A stretch of DNA of 64,000 nucleotides from a sulfur-oxidizing endosymbiont of Gigantopelta aegis (GCF_016097415.1 NZ_JAEHGE010000001.1:1160914-1224913); one strand, 5' to 3'. Shown: positions 8,291 to 17,607, counted from the first letter of the stretch. Notes: generated by a model from the sequence alone, not told the origin. A program made the numbers and translations.

Positions 8291-10198
8291 ATGAAATTAG
8301 TTAAGACACTGCTGTATTATTTTTTAGCCCTGGTGTCATTATTTTTTATCGGCAGGGCAGCATTGTTTGCGCTTTATTTTGAGCGTTTTTCTCAAAGTGA
8401 TGTTAATTATTGGCTGAGTTTTTTATACGGTTTAAAAATGGATGCCATTGTGGCATGTATTGTTTTAATTTTACCCATGCTTTTATTAACCCTGATGCCC
8501 AAGGCATTGAAAAAAATCGTAGACAAATTTCTGACCGGCTATTTCCTGGTTATCTTCTTATTTTTTATCTATATAGAAAATGCTACATTTCCTTTCTTTG
8601 CCGAATACGATGTCAGACCAAACTTCTTATTTGTTGAATATTTAATCTATCCCAAAGAAGTTTTTACGATGATTTTTTCAGCCTATAAGCTGGAATTGTT
8701 TATTTCATTTGTCATGCTGGTGAGTGCCGCTTATCTCTTCCTGAAAAATAAGAAATGGCATGATTTTGAAACCGTCTTTGAGTTGCATTATTTCAAACGC
8801 TTTTTATTGTTTTTCCCCCTGTTCATTGTCTTAGCCATTGGCATTCGTTCTTCCTTCGGTCATCGACCTGCCAACCTATCCGATGCCATGTATTCCAGTA
8901 ATCGGGTGGTGAATGAAATTACTAAAAACTCTTTTTATAGCATTGCCTATTCTATTTATAGAGACATGAAACATGGCAAAAAGAAAATTGAAGTGTATGG
9001 TGAAATGCCAATCAGTGAAGCCCTGCAACGAGTGAGTACGGCTTTAAATATCCCTCTAAATGAAAATTCCGACTCACCTTTTCGACGTGAAGAAGTCAGT
9101 CAGTTTCCTCTTGCAAAACCGAAGAATCTGGTTATCTTTTTACAAGAAAGCCTAGGCTCACAATTTGTTGAAGTGACCGGTGGTGCTGCGGGTATTACAC
9201 CGAATTTTAATCGTCTGAGTCAGGAAGGCATTTTATTTAGAAACTTATACTCTAATGGCACGCGTAGTATTCGAGGTATTGCTGGCAGTGTGTCCGGCAA
9301 TTTTTCTGTGCCGGGCAAGGGCGTGATCAAACGCAATAAATCACAAAGCGATTTTTTCACCATTGCTTCATTACTCAAACCCTTTGGCTATCATTCGATG
9401 TTTATCTATGGTGGTGAGAGCCGTTTTGATAATATGCGTGGCTGGTTTTTAGGCAATGGTTTTGATGAAGTGATTGATCAGCCAAAATTTATCAATCCAG
9501 AATATACCGGCACCTGGGGTGTGAGTGATGGTGATATGGTCGCACGTGCTAATCAGGAATTTAAAAAAATGCATGAGCAACAACAGCCCTTTGTTGCCGT
9601 TATGTTCAGTACCTCCAATCATTCCCCTTTTGATTTCCCCGATGGCAAAATTGAGTTGATAGCAGGTGTTGAGAAAAAAAGTGAACTCAATGCCATTAAG
9701 TATGCCGATTATGCCATTGGTCAATTTATTGCAGCGGCAAAAAAAGAAGCCTATTATGAGGATACAGTCATCGTTGTCGTTGCCGATCATAATATCAGAG
9801 TGCGGGGCAGTGATATGTTGCCAGTAAAACTCTACCATATACCGGGGATGATTTTAGGAGGGGGCATTACGGGACAAAATATTGATCGTATGATGACTCA
9901 CCCCGATGTATTGGCAACCGCTTTAGATCTCACCGGGCGAACCTATAATTATCCTATCCTAGGGCATTCAGTGTTCTCTGATAAGAAAAAAGACTTGTCA
10001 TTGATGCAGTTTAATGACACCTATGCCTATCGTGTGGCTGATAAAGTCTCTGTCTTGAGACCAGATAAGGAAGCACTGACCTTTATTTATCAAGATGAAA
10101 AAATGATTCCGACAGAGCATGATGCCGAGTTAGAAAAAAATGCCCTAGCGTTTATATTGACGATGAATCATTTATATGAAAAACGGCTGTACAAATAA
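8291..10198 (+). CDS. LTA-synthase-family sulfatase-fold membrane enzyme
   Basis: 635 residues: about five N-terminal membrane segments (residues 1-200) and a periplasmic alkaline-phosphatase/sulfatase-fold domain (about 270-560). LVIFLQESLGSQF starts the catalytic domain with its metal-binding Glu. SNGTRSIRGI holds the likely Thr nucleophile, and VVADHN is the metal-binding Asp/His block. The family includes LtaS (glycerol-phosphate polymerisation) and Gram-negative phosphoglycerol or phosphoethanolamine transferases such as OpgB-type enzymes. In a Gram-negative cell, phosphoglycerol transfer to periplasmic or surface glycans is the more likely role, but this is inferred. Confidence 0.8.
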   Translation: MKLVKTLLYYFLALVSLFFIGRAALFALYFERFSQSDVNYWLSFLYGLKMDAIVACIVLILPMLLLTLMPKALKKIVDKFLTGYFLVIFLFFIYIENATFPFFAEYDVRPNFLFVEYLIYPKEVFTMIFSAYKLELFISFVMLVSAAYLFLKNKKWHDFETVFELHYFKRFLLFFPLFIVLAIGIRSSFGHRPANLSDAMYSSNRVVNEITKNSFYSIAYSIYRDMKHGKKKIEVYGEMPISEALQRVSTALNIPLNENSDSPFRREEVSQFPLAKPKNLVIFLQESLGSQFVEVTGGAAGITPNFNRLSQEGILFRNLYSNGTRSIRGIAGSVSGNFSVPGKGVIKRNKSQSDFFTIASLLKPFGYHSMFIYGGESRFDNMRGWFLGNGFDEVIDQPKFINPEYTGTWGVSDGDMVARANQEFKKMHEQQQPFVAVMFSTSNHSPFDFPDGKIELIAGVEKKSELNAIKYADYAIGQFIAAAKKEAYYEDTVIVVVADHNIRVRGSDMLPVKLYHIPGMILGGGITGQNIDRMMTHPDVLATALDLTGRTYNYPILGHSVFSDKKKDLSLMQFNDTYAYRVADKVSVLRPDKEALTFIYQDEKMIPTEHDAELEKNALAFILTMNHLYEKRLYK

Positions 10199-10236
10199 AT
10201 AGACATATAGCTGTAATGCGCTAAAAATCTAAAAAC

Positions 10237-10320
10237 TTATCCACAGCTTAACTCTATGACTAATAACAGTATTAAAAAATAAAATCATTTATTAATTTAT
10301 CCTTGAAAAAGTTATCCACA
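10237..10320. promoter_or_regulatory. Two perfect DnaA-box sequences upstream of clpB
   Basis: TTATCCACA, the E. coli consensus DnaA box, occurs at 10237-10245 and again at 10312-10320, both on the plus strand, within 85 bp of AT-rich DNA. This could be a DnaA-regulated promoter or a titration site. Chance is possible because the region is AT-rich. Confidence 0.45.
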
Positions 10321-10328
10321 GGCACAAT
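10302..10328 (+). promoter_or_regulatory. Possible heat-shock (sigma32-like) promoter of clpB
   Basis: CTTGAAA at 10302-10308 matches the sigma32 -35 consensus. It is followed after 13 bases by GCACAAT, a poor match to the -10 CCCCAT element. The location, about 50 bases before a heat-shock gene, is what makes it plausible. It overlaps the second DnaA box. Confidence 0.25.
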
Positions 10329-10375
10329 ATAATAGGTATAGAAAGAATATAACAAATTTCAAGGGGTATTATTGA

Positions 10376-13033
10376 ATGAGAATGGACAAACTAACCAGTA
10401 AATTCCAACAAGCCATTGCAGATGCGCAAAGTCTGGCAATTGGACGTGATCACCAGTTTATCGAATCCATCCATGTGATGGTGGCACTATTGGATCAAGA
10501 CAATGGTACAGCCAGACATTTATTGACGCAATCCAATGTCAATATCAACCTATTACGCTCCCACTTAGCCAAAGCACTGGATCAAATGGCCAGCATCGAA
10601 GGTTTCGCCGGTGATGTGCAAGTGTCGCCCGAACTGACCCGTCTGTTGAATATGACCGACAAACTGTCTCAGCAACGTAAAGATCAATATATTTCCAGCG
10701 AACTCTATATTTTGGCTGCCACCGAAGACAAAGGTCAATTGGGTAGTATTTTAAGTGAGTTAGGTGCAAGCAAGGCAAATATTGAGCAGGCCATTGATAA
10801 TATGCGTGGTGGTCAAACAGTAAACGATCCCAATGCTGAAGAACAACGTCAGGCCTTAGAAAAATACACCATCGATCTAACCGAAAGAGCCGAACAGGGC
10901 AAACTTGATCCCGTCATTGGTCGTGATGATGAAATTCGTCGCACCATCCAGGTCTTGCAACGTCGAACAAAAAACAACCCGGTATTAATTGGTGAACCCG
11001 GGGTAGGAAAAACGGCGATCATTGAAGGTCTAGCACAGCGTATTATCAATGGTGAAGTCCCCGAAGGTCTAAAGCACAAGCGTATTTTATCTTTGGACAT
11101 GGGTACCTTGATCGCCGGTGCCAAATTCCGTGGTGAATTTGAAGAACGCTTAAAAGCTGTTCTCAGTGACCTGTCTAAACAAGAAGGTAGCATCATCCTC
11201 TTTATTGATGAACTGCATACCATGGTTGGAGCAGGTAAAGCCGAAGGCTCTATGGATGCCGGTAACATGCTAAAACCCGCCTTAGCACGAGGCGAGTTAC
11301 ATTGTGTTGGTGCAACAACCCTGGATGAGTATCGCGAATACCTGGAAAAAGATGCCGCCTTAGAACGTCGTTTCCAAAAGGTCTTGGTCGAAGAGCCAAC
11401 TCTGGAAGATACCATTGCCATCTTGCGTGGACTGAAAGAAAAATACGAACTACATCATGGTGTCGATATCACCGACCCTGCGATTGTGGCGGCGGCAACC
11501 TTATCACAGCGTTATATCACGGAACGTAAATTACCCGATAAGGCCATTGATTTAATCGACGAAGCCGGTAGTCGCATTCGTATGGAAATTGATTCCAAAC
11601 CCGAAAAAATGGATCGCTTAGAGCGTCGCATTATTCAGCTTAAAATTGAGCGTGAAGCCTTAGGTAAAGAATCTGACCCCGCGTCTAAAAAACGCTTAGG
11701 TATCTTGCAGGAAGACATTGCCGAGTTAGAATTTGACTATTCAGAACTGGAAGAAATCTGGAAGTCAGAAAAAGCAGCCGTGCAGGGCACACAGCATATT
11801 AAAGAATCATTAGATCAAGCCCGCAAGGATTTAGAAACTGCGCAACGTGCCGGTGATTTAGGCCGTATGTCAGAATTGCAATATGGTCGTATCCCAGAGT
11901 TAGAAAAACAATTGGATATGGCATCTCAGGCTGAAATGATTGATCAGGACGAACAACCTAAACTTTTACGTAATCGCGTCACCGAAGAAGAAGTGGCCGA
12001 AGTGGTGGCCAAGTGGACAGGCATTCCCGTCGCCAAAATGTTAGAAGGCGAAAATGATAAATTATTACGCTTGGAAGAACAACTTCATGAGCGAGTCGTG
12101 GGACAAGATGAGGCGGTGACAGTTGTTGCAAATGCCATTCGTCGCTCTCGTGCGGGCTTATCCGATCCTAATCGTCCCAATGGTTCATTCTTGTTCCTTG
12201 GTCCTACCGGTGTCGGTAAAACCGAACTGACCAAAGCCTTGGCCATGTTTCTTTTTGATACTGAAGCGGCCATGGTACGTTTGGATATGTCAGAATTCAT
12301 GGAAAAACATGCGGTGGCACGTTTGATTGGCGCACCTCCCGGCTATGTCGGTTATGAAGAAGGCGGTTATCTTACCGAAGCCGTTAGACGTAAGCCTTAT
12401 TCCGTTATTTTGTTAGACGAAGTTGAAAAGGCGCATCCTGATGTGTTTAATGTTTTACTTCAGGTCTTGGATGATGGGCGCTTAACCGATGGTCAGGGCA
12501 GAACGGTTGACTTTCGCAATACCGTAATCATTATGACATCTAACCTGGGCTCACAACGTATTCAGGAACTGAGCATGTTGTCATCCGGTAAAAAGTCCGC
12601 GAGCAATTCGGCTGAACAAGCCAAAGCGGAGACTGAAGCGGAATATCAATTAATGAAGTCAGAAGTAATGGAAGTCGTTGAACAACACTTCCGCCCTGAA
12701 TTCATTAACCGTATCGATGATGTTGTCGTCTTCCATCCTTTGGGAAGAGAAGCGATTAATAACATTGCCAAAATTCAGATGCAGGATTTACGTGGCCGTC
12801 TGGAAGAACGTGAACTGGGTATGAGCCTAACCGATGAAGCGATGGCGCACATTAGTGAAGTTGGATATGATCCTGTTTATGGTGCTAGACCACTTAAAAG
12901 GGCCATTCAACAATTGTTGGAAAACCCTTTAGCACAGGAAATCCTAGCCGGTAAATTCATTCCCGGTGATACCATTGCCATCGATGTAATTGACGGTGAT
13001 GTTCAAGGTCGAATGAGCTTTAAAAAGGCTTAG
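10376..13033 (+). CDS. clpB: ATP-dependent disaggregase ClpB
   Basis: 885 residues (E. coli 857). Order of domains: N-terminal double Clp repeat; NBD1 with Walker A GEPGVGKT and Walker B IILFIDE; a long middle coiled-coil (about 410-530) diagnostic for ClpB; NBD2 with Walker A GPTGVGKT; and the C-terminal domain. ClpB works with DnaK to pull aggregated proteins apart after stress. The start is ATG 10376 or ATG 10382, both after AAGGGG. The extra length comes partly from a Ser/Ala/Glu-rich insertion near residues 735-760. Confidence 0.97.
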   Translation: MRMDKLTSKFQQAIADAQSLAIGRDHQFIESIHVMVALLDQDNGTARHLLTQSNVNINLLRSHLAKALDQMASIEGFAGDVQVSPELTRLLNMTDKLSQQRKDQYISSELYILAATEDKGQLGSILSELGASKANIEQAIDNMRGGQTVNDPNAEEQRQALEKYTIDLTERAEQGKLDPVIGRDDEIRRTIQVLQRRTKNNPVLIGEPGVGKTAIIEGLAQRIINGEVPEGLKHKRILSLDMGTLIAGAKFRGEFEERLKAVLSDLSKQEGSIILFIDELHTMVGAGKAEGSMDAGNMLKPALARGELHCVGATTLDEYREYLEKDAALERRFQKVLVEEPTLEDTIAILRGLKEKYELHHGVDITDPAIVAAATLSQRYITERKLPDKAIDLIDEAGSRIRMEIDSKPEKMDRLERRIIQLKIEREALGKESDPASKKRLGILQEDIAELEFDYSELEEIWKSEKAAVQGTQHIKESLDQARKDLETAQRAGDLGRMSELQYGRIPELEKQLDMASQAEMIDQDEQPKLLRNRVTEEEVAEVVAKWTGIPVAKMLEGENDKLLRLEEQLHERVVGQDEAVTVVANAIRRSRAGLSDPNRPNGSFLFLGPTGVGKTELTKALAMFLFDTEAAMVRLDMSEFMEKHAVARLIGAPPGYVGYEEGGYLTEAVRRKPYSVILLDEVEKAHPDVFNVLLQVLDDGRLTDGQGRTVDFRNTVIIMTSNLGSQRIQELSMLSSGKKSASNSAEQAKAETEAEYQLMKSEVMEVVEQHFRPEFINRIDDVVVFHPLGREAINNIAKIQMQDLRGRLEERELGMSLTDEAMAHISEVGYDPVYGARPLKRAIQQLLENPLAQEILAGKFIPGDTIAIDVIDGDVQGRMSFKKA

Positions 13034-13046
13034 TCAATAACCAACC

Positions 13047-13068
13047 TGCCCCTTTTTTTCAAGGGGCA
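13047..13068 (+). terminator. Hairpin after clpB
   Basis: TGCCCCTT TTTTTC AAGGGGCA forms an 8-bp stem 14 bases after the clpB stop. It fits an intrinsic terminator, although the U run lies in the loop. Confidence 0.6.
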
Positions 13069-13241
13069 CTTACCCCTAATGTAGCTCTCTATTTCGTTTC
13101 CCTACAATTAAACTCTTACCTTCCTGCTCACATAGAACAACGTAGGATGCTGCTGAGGCACGAAGCGCATCAGCAATGTTTAATTAAATATCATAATGAA
13201 TAAAAACACCATTTTTAAATAGGCTATCTTTTTATATGGAA

Positions 13242-13508
13242 TTTTTCCATGTTGGTTGGCTAATATCGGATTAAGTGGAAAGTTTTCCATGTTAGGCGGC
13301 TAATATTGGTTTAAGTGGAAATTATTTAAAATTGACTTTCAGCTTAGGTCGGAATTTTTCCATGTTAGGGCATCTAATATCTGTTTTAGTGGAAAAATTT
13401 CCATGTTAAGGGGGCATATATCGGCTTTAGTGGAAAATATTATTATGTTTTTTGAATTATGCCTTTATTTTCCATGTTTAGGGGGGTAATATCAGTTTAA
13501 GTGGAAAA
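13242..13508 (+). repeat. Five-copy 40-bp repeat with inverted ends
   Basis: Copies at 13242-13281, 13283-13321, 13355-13397, 13398-13437 and 13468-13508. Conserved parts are TTTCCATGTT at the left, TAATATC in the middle, and TTWAGTGGAAA at the right; the outer TTTTCC/GGAAAA are inverted. Spacing is irregular (0 to about 33 bases) and there are no spacers of constant size. A sixth half-like palindrome, GGAAAATTTTCC, follows at 13536. The array fills the space between clpB and the first cassette-type boundary (GTTAGGT at 13561). Function unknown. Confidence 0.85.
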
Positions 13509-13560
13509 TTTAGGCAGTTATTAAAGATTTATCATGGAAAATTTTCCGTTAAAAAAGATC

Positions 13561-13567
13561 GTTAGGT
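13561..13567 (+). other. Left boundary of the cassette array (attC/attI-type core GTTAGGT)
   Basis: GTTAGGT matches the integron core GTTRRRY and stands 13 bases before the first cassette gene, the same relation as in the four following cassettes. What lies to its left is the 40-bp repeat array rather than a recognisable attI or attC stem. Confidence 0.4.
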
Positions 13568-14089
13568 AATGAAATTACAGTGAAAAAAATAAGCTCCATA
13601 ATAATACAGACTTTATTTTTTTGGTCAGCATTTTGGTTTTGTATCCTTTGTTTAGGAGGTAGCTCAGATGTTGCTTTTATGACTGTTTTCCCTCCACTTA
13701 CTTTGTTTATAATTTATATTTTTTTTGGATTTGTAGCCTTACCTATTATAATTTCTTTGGCTATGACTGCATTAATATTTTATTTATTAAATTTTCATGG
13801 TAATTTTGTATATCATAGATTTTATCCACTAATTGTAAATTTTGTTTTCTTAGTTATCTTTTTAATTACATCTGAAATATACCTTCAGTACCAAGTAACA
13901 AAAGCATTAAAAAAAGAAGAACCTAATTGTTTTATTAAGAAATCTTTTATAAAATCATTGCTTTATATGGAGCGTGGATATAGACATACTGTGTATGTAA
14001 AAGATGGTTATGTTTTTAGGTGGAGTTTTCGTGAAAATGAAAAATATTGTCGGATCATAACATAATTCAGTCTATGAGCCGCAAAGAAA

Positions 14090-14290
14090 TTGCTGGGACA
14101 ATGTGTATCAGAGAGCTTCTTTCATAGTTTGAAAACTGAATTGACGCACCATTGTCGATTCAAAACCAGAGTAGAAGCAAAGCAGGCAATATTTGAATAT
14201 ATTGAGGTATTTTATAATCGGGAGCGACTTCATTCGGCTAATGATTATTTGTCACCAGTCGATTATGAAATACAGCAGGAAATAGCTTAA
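14090..14290 (+). pseudogene. IS3 transposase OrfB fragment
   Basis: 66 residues equal to the C-terminal end of the integrase-like (DDE) transposase found at 57368-58168. It includes [11 protein letters not shown], which carries the catalytic Glu of the DDE triad, and the stop codon. Upstream, the reading frame is broken twice relative to that copy (a missing G near 14085 and a missing C near 14104). Confidence 0.85.
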
Positions 14291-14457
14291 ATCGATTGAT
14301 TGAAGAGGGGTAAAGGCGACATAAATGCCGCCCATTACCGTTGACGGCCATCGGCTCCTCAGCCTGTGCCGTGAAGATATTGTAACAGGATCATTACCGT
14401 TGTGAAAATACCTTGGGTGAATGGAACGGCTCTATCGTTCCAGAGGGCAAAGCCCTT

Positions 14458-15509
14458 CTTGATTACCCACAAAGCTCCGCCATATTTCGATAACTATACT
14501 ATAATTATACTATAATTATACTATAATTAAAGTATAGATTATGTGTGGAGTAGAATGATGTCAAAAAATAAAATTCAGTTTCAAGAAGGTTATAGTTTAT
14601 TTGAGCTTTTTAATGATTATGGCACTGACAAACAGTGCCGACAAGCCTTATTTAAATGGAAATTTCCTGATGGATTTGTTTGCCCAGAGTGTGGCAATAA
14701 GACTTATTGCACTCTAGAACATCGCCATCTTTATCAGTGCCACCATTGTCATCATCAGACATCAGCAACCTGTGGGACAATATTTGATAGTACCAAACTG
14801 CCTTTATCTAAGTGGTTTTTAGCGATTCATCTTATGACTCAATTGAAGACAGCGGTTTCAGCATTAGAATTAAAGAGACAGCTTAAGGTAAGCTACAATA
14901 CAGCCTGGAGTATGAAACAAAAGATCATGCAGGTTATGAAAGAACGTGATGACAGTAAACCTTTATCAGGCATCATTCAAATTGATGATGCCTACTGGGG
15001 TGGTGAGCACAGAGGCGGCTCCAGAGGTCGTGGTTCAAAATAAAACACCGTTCGTTGCAGCCGTTTCTACTAATGAAGATGGACACCCGATTGCAATGAA
15101 TTTAAATGTGCTTAAAGGGTTTAAATCCAGTGAAATAAAACGATGGGCACAAACTCATTTAACACCTGGAAGTACTGTTTACTCAGATGGGTTAAATTGT
15201 TTTCCTGCGGTTAAAGAAGCTGACTGTAAGCATGTTCCAATCGTCACGGGTGGTGGTGCGGCAAGTGTTGATAAAATTGAGTTTATCTGGGTTAACACTA
15301 TGATAGGTAATATTAAAAACTCTCTATGAAGGGAAGCTATCATTCCATTAACTCAAAACATTTACCTCGGTATCTTGCTGAATTTTGTTATCGGTTTAAT
15401 AGACGCTTTAACTTAAAAGACATGATGCCAAGGTTTTTATGCGTGGCGATGAAAACGCCACCTATGAATGGAAAGCTCCTAAAAATGGCGGAGCTTTATG
15501 GGTAATCAA
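14458..15509 (+). mobile_element. IS1595-family insertion sequence
   Basis: 1052 bp with inverted ends CTTGATTACCCACAAAGC (left) and, read inward from the right, CTTGATTACCCATAAAGC. An 8-bp direct repeat AAGCCCTT flanks it (14450-14457, 15510-15517), the size known for IS1595. Removing it restores the IS3 sequence GGGCAAAGCCCTTTCTC. A possible excision footprint of the same element type is at 37284-37311. Confidence 0.93.
14555..15504 (+). pseudogene. IS1595-family transposase, two frameshifts
   Basis: The N-terminal zinc ribbon (CPECGNKTYC...YQCHHCHHQTS) and the ISXO2-like DDE domain are clear. IIQIDDAYWGGEHRGG carries the first Asp, and VYSDGLNCF the second. The downstream part continues in another frame after about 15040, and again after about 15325, where SINSKHLPRYLAEFCYRFNR can be read. 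The transposase is therefore not intact. Start chosen at ATG 14555 (ATG 14558 also possible). Confidence 0.85.
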
Positions 15510-15741
15510 GAAGCCCTTTCTCTTCATCTATTTAAAGTTAACATGAGAAACTAAAATGATAGGAAATACAAAATGACAAAAATCACTTGAAACAGCCAAA
15601 AAAATATTTAGAAAACTGTCCGGAAAAGTGTTGACACATCAAAATTCTTTTTACAAGTCAAAAACAAAGCTATTTACCATTAAATGTACTCCTGAACATA
15701 AAGAGTATTGGGAAAACATAGAAAGAAAGTGGGCTAAAAAT

Positions 15742-15871
15742 ACCTAACAAAAATTTGAATTGGATCACTTGGTCTATGCGATTTTTTAAAAAAATTCGAG
15801 TTTTGGTCAAAGAGAGTCATTTTAAACAGTCTCTTTCCTTGACCAAGTGCCCAATTAAATAGGCGTTAGCC
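15742..15871 (+). other. attC site 1 (integron recombination site)
   Basis: The R'' core ACCTAAC (15742) overlaps the stop codon of cassette 1; the R' core GTTAGCC is at 15865. Between them lies a long imperfect stem: AATTGGATCACTTGGTC pairs with GACCAAGTGCCCAATT with one unpaired base, as expected for attC. About 130 bp, a large-loop attC. Confidence 0.8.
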
Positions 15872-15884
15872 AAAGGAATTATTA

Positions 15885-16565
15885 ATGACACTCGGTAGTT
15901 TAATAACCAAAACTGAATCAGTTGAATTATTAAATTCAATTATGCCAGGAGGTAGTAATTGGCATAATGCAAGAAAAACAAATACAGACTGCTTAAATAA
16001 TTGCCCTTGGTCTAAAAAGTGTAAAGGCAATGGTTCTGGTGGTTTTGTGTGCTCTGATGAGTGGGAAAAAGCAGAGCCAACCCCACTAGTTCTGGATGTC
16101 CTGTTTCACGTTCTTAATAACTGGGATTTCTATAATCAAGAAGACTTAAAAGGAATTTCAAAAGAAACTGAATCGGTAAAGAAACTAAGAAATTATGTTT
16201 TTGAATTATCTCATGAAATGGATATTGAGTATGAAGAAGGTGGCGTATCCATAAGGACACATTATTATAGAGAAAGAAAATCAAGTGCCGCTATAAAACT
16301 TAAGAAAAAAGCACTTAATGAAAAAAAAATAGTATGTAAAGCTTGCGAAATTTATTATTATGAAAAACTTTCAGAGCTGGGAATTAAGTTAATAGAGTGT
16401 CACCATTTAATACCAATATCAAGCAGTGAGCATACAGGGAAAACTAAAATATCAGAACTTGTTTTACTTTGTGCAAATTGTCATAGGTTAATACATTCTA
16501 GAAAAGAGCCACTTAGTGTTGAAGAATTACAGAAAATATTAAATTATGAAATGGCTAACAAATAG
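15885..16565 (+). CDS. Cassette 2: HNH endonuclease
   Basis: 226 residues. The C-terminal HNH domain shows CKAC, then ECHHLIPISS (first His pair), then LCANCHRLIH (Asn/His and second Cys pair), a zinc-supported beta-beta-alpha-metal nuclease as in McrA-like restriction enzymes. The N-terminal half has another Cys cluster (CLNNCPWSKKCKG). ATG lies 13 bases after attC 1, and the end overlaps attC 2. It is a candidate phage or plasmid restriction function, inferred from the domain and cassette context only. Confidence 0.75.
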   Translation: MTLGSLITKTESVELLNSIMPGGSNWHNARKTNTDCLNNCPWSKKCKGNGSGGFVCSDEWEKAEPTPLVLDVLFHVLNNWDFYNQEDLKGISKETESVKKLRNYVFELSHEMDIEYEEGGVSIRTHYYRERKSSAAIKLKKKALNEKKIVCKACEIYYYEKLSELGIKLIECHHLIPISSSEHTGKTKISELVLLCANCHRLIHSRKEPLSVEELQKILNYEMANK

Positions 16566-16649
16566 CTGCACCGGACAATTCAAAGCGGCACTTGTTTTGC
16601 TTTCGCAAAAACGTGCCACTTTGAATTGCCGGTGAGCAAGGCGTTAGGA
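16553..16649 (+). other. attC site 2
   Basis: R'' GGCTAAC (16553) and R' GTTAGGA (16643), with stem arms CACCGGACAATTCAAAG and CTTTGAATTGCCGGTG that pair except for one extrahelical A. The GTGCC/GGCAC inner stem and small loop complete a classical attC. Confidence 0.9.
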
Positions 16650-16678
16650 TATCAGTAACAAATAAAAGGAGTCATGAA

Positions 16679-16882
16679 ATGGCAAGAACTGTAGAAGATA
16701 TTGAAACAGAAATTGCACAATTGCCACAGTCACAATTAAAGCAATTTCGTGAATGGTATGAAAGCTTCGATTCAGATGCATGGGATAGGCAAATAGAAGA
16801 TGATATCTTGTCTGGCAAGCTTGATGCCATTGCAGATGCCGCACTTGCAGAGCATAAAGTAGGGAAATCTAAGAGATTATGA
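16679..16882 (+). CDS. Cassette 3: antitoxin of a RelE/ParE-type pair
   Basis: 67 residues, acidic and mainly helical (MARTVEDIETEIAQLPQSQL...). It is followed by the toxin gene with a 4-base ATGA overlap, the classic antitoxin-toxin arrangement. It resembles short 'addiction module' antitoxins that carry helix-rich toxin-neutralising segments and lack an obvious DNA-binding domain. A good GGAG ribosome site (AAAAGGAGTC) precedes the ATG. Confidence 0.7.
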   Translation: MARTVEDIETEIAQLPQSQLKQFREWYESFDSDAWDRQIEDDILSGKLDAIADAALAEHKVGKSKRL

Positions 16883-17136
16883 TTCACCATTCAAGCCCAT
16901 CATTTTGGTCAGCTTATAATGCACTACCAGTATCAGTACAAAAAGTAGCTGATCAAAATTATGAGCTTCTAAAAGACAACCCTAAACATCCTTCACTGCA
17001 TTTTAAAAAAATAAAACGCTTTTGGTCTGTTCGTGTTGGACTTCATTATCGAGCTTTAGCGATAGAAGTTGATGATGGTCTGCTATGGTTTTGGATTGGG
17101 AGTCACACAGTATATGACAGGTTAATAAAATCCTAA
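16879..17136 (+). CDS. Cassette 3: RelE/ParE-superfamily toxin
   Basis: 85 residues. The pattern LHFKKIKRFWSVRVGLHYRALA, then WFWIGSHTVYDRLI, is typical of the small RelE/ParE fold (cytotoxic translational repressor type). The frame is intact, so this is the only complete toxin-antitoxin pair in the window. It shares its cassette with the antitoxin and ends just before attC 3. In integron arrays such pairs are known to stabilise the array. Confidence 0.75.
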   Translation: MIHHSSPSFWSAYNALPVSVQKVADQNYELLKDNPKHPSLHFKKIKRFWSVRVGLHYRALAIEVDDGLLWFWIGSHTVYDRLIKS

Positions 17137-17188
17137 CCAGAAAATGCACCGGAGGCAAAAAGACGCCCCGATGATTTAGGCGTTATAC
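17131..17188 (+). other. attC site 3 (short)
   Basis: R'' TCCTAAC (17131) and R' GTTATAC (17182), 58 bp, with GGCAAAAAGACGCC forming a small inner stem-loop. The core differs from its neighbours: GTTATAC pairs with the next site's GTATAAC, as expected when a cassette carries its own end. Confidence 0.65.
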
Positions 17189-17194
17189 GTAAAT

Positions 17195-17602
17195 ATGAAA
17201 TTCAAGAATATAAAATCATTCACTCATAACCTTACACATTCATATGTTAGTTTTGAAAATTATATCGATGGTGAGTTTGTATTTAATAGCTTAAAAGAAA
17301 TGGCATATGCAGCAAATGGTGAAAAGGTGTCAATATACTGGATTTCCCCTAAAGATAAAATTCAACCACTTTTCAACGAGCGTGTAAATAAAAGCATAGA
17401 ATATTACAAAGAATGGATTCCTAAATTAATGTTACAACATGAAATAGAAAAAGAAACTGTAGTTGAGTTAAGAACAGACATTTATTTAGCTAAAAACAAA
17501 CAAATTGAGGTTCAGGCTTATGCTAGAGAACTCAATGGAAAAGAGTACATAAAAAATATATATGAGTTCGCCGACATAAAGTCATATGATGGTGAGGCGT
17601 AA
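17195..17602 (+). CDS. Cassette 4: hypothetical protein
   Basis: 135 residues, soluble, no signal peptide or membrane segment, mixed charged composition. No family is recognised. The ATG is 7 bases after the attC 3 core and the stop is 6 bases before attC 4, so the gene fills its cassette. Confidence 0.65.
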   Translation: MKFKNIKSFTHNLTHSYVSFENYIDGEFVFNSLKEMAYAANGEKVSIYWISPKDKIQPLFNERVNKSIEYYKEWIPKLMLQHEIEKETVVELRTDIYLAKNKQIEVQAYARELNGKEYIKNIYEFADIKSYDGEA

Positions 17603-17607
17603 AAAAC

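Larger units (their letters stand above)
14039..15641 (+). mobile_element. IS3-family remnant (3' part), split by IS1595
   Basis: From GAAAAATATTGTCGG at 14039 the sequence matches the 3' part of the IS3 elements at 24296-25810 and 57077-58594. It includes the last 66 residues of the transposase ([15 protein letters not shown]...[12 protein letters not shown], 14090-14290) and the terminal GTGTTGACACATCA at 15628-15641. The 5' half is missing. An IS1595-family element sits at 14458-15509. Confidence 0.9.
13580..15747 (+). pseudogene. Cassette 1: small membrane protein gene broken by IS3 remnant
   Basis: The GTG-started frame encodes four hydrophobic segments (residues about 5-105) and a polar C-terminal part reaching GYVFRWSFREN. 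At 14039 the sequence switches into an IS3 remnant, whose bases supply the last residues (KYCRIIT) before the stop at 14065. Beyond the IS3 end (15641) an open stretch encodes FYKSKTKLFTIKCTPEHKEY and ends WENIERKWAKNT with TAA at 15745, overlapping the attC core. That is probably the original C-terminus. The family is not recognised. Confidence 0.6.

Noticed and set aside
10849-12300. Minus-strand frames inside clpB
   Set aside because: Low-complexity shadows of a highly conserved gene.
13242-13508. CRISPR array
   Set aside because: The repeats are 40 bp but spacing varies from 0 to about 33 bases, repeats diverge internally and no spacers of constant size exist.
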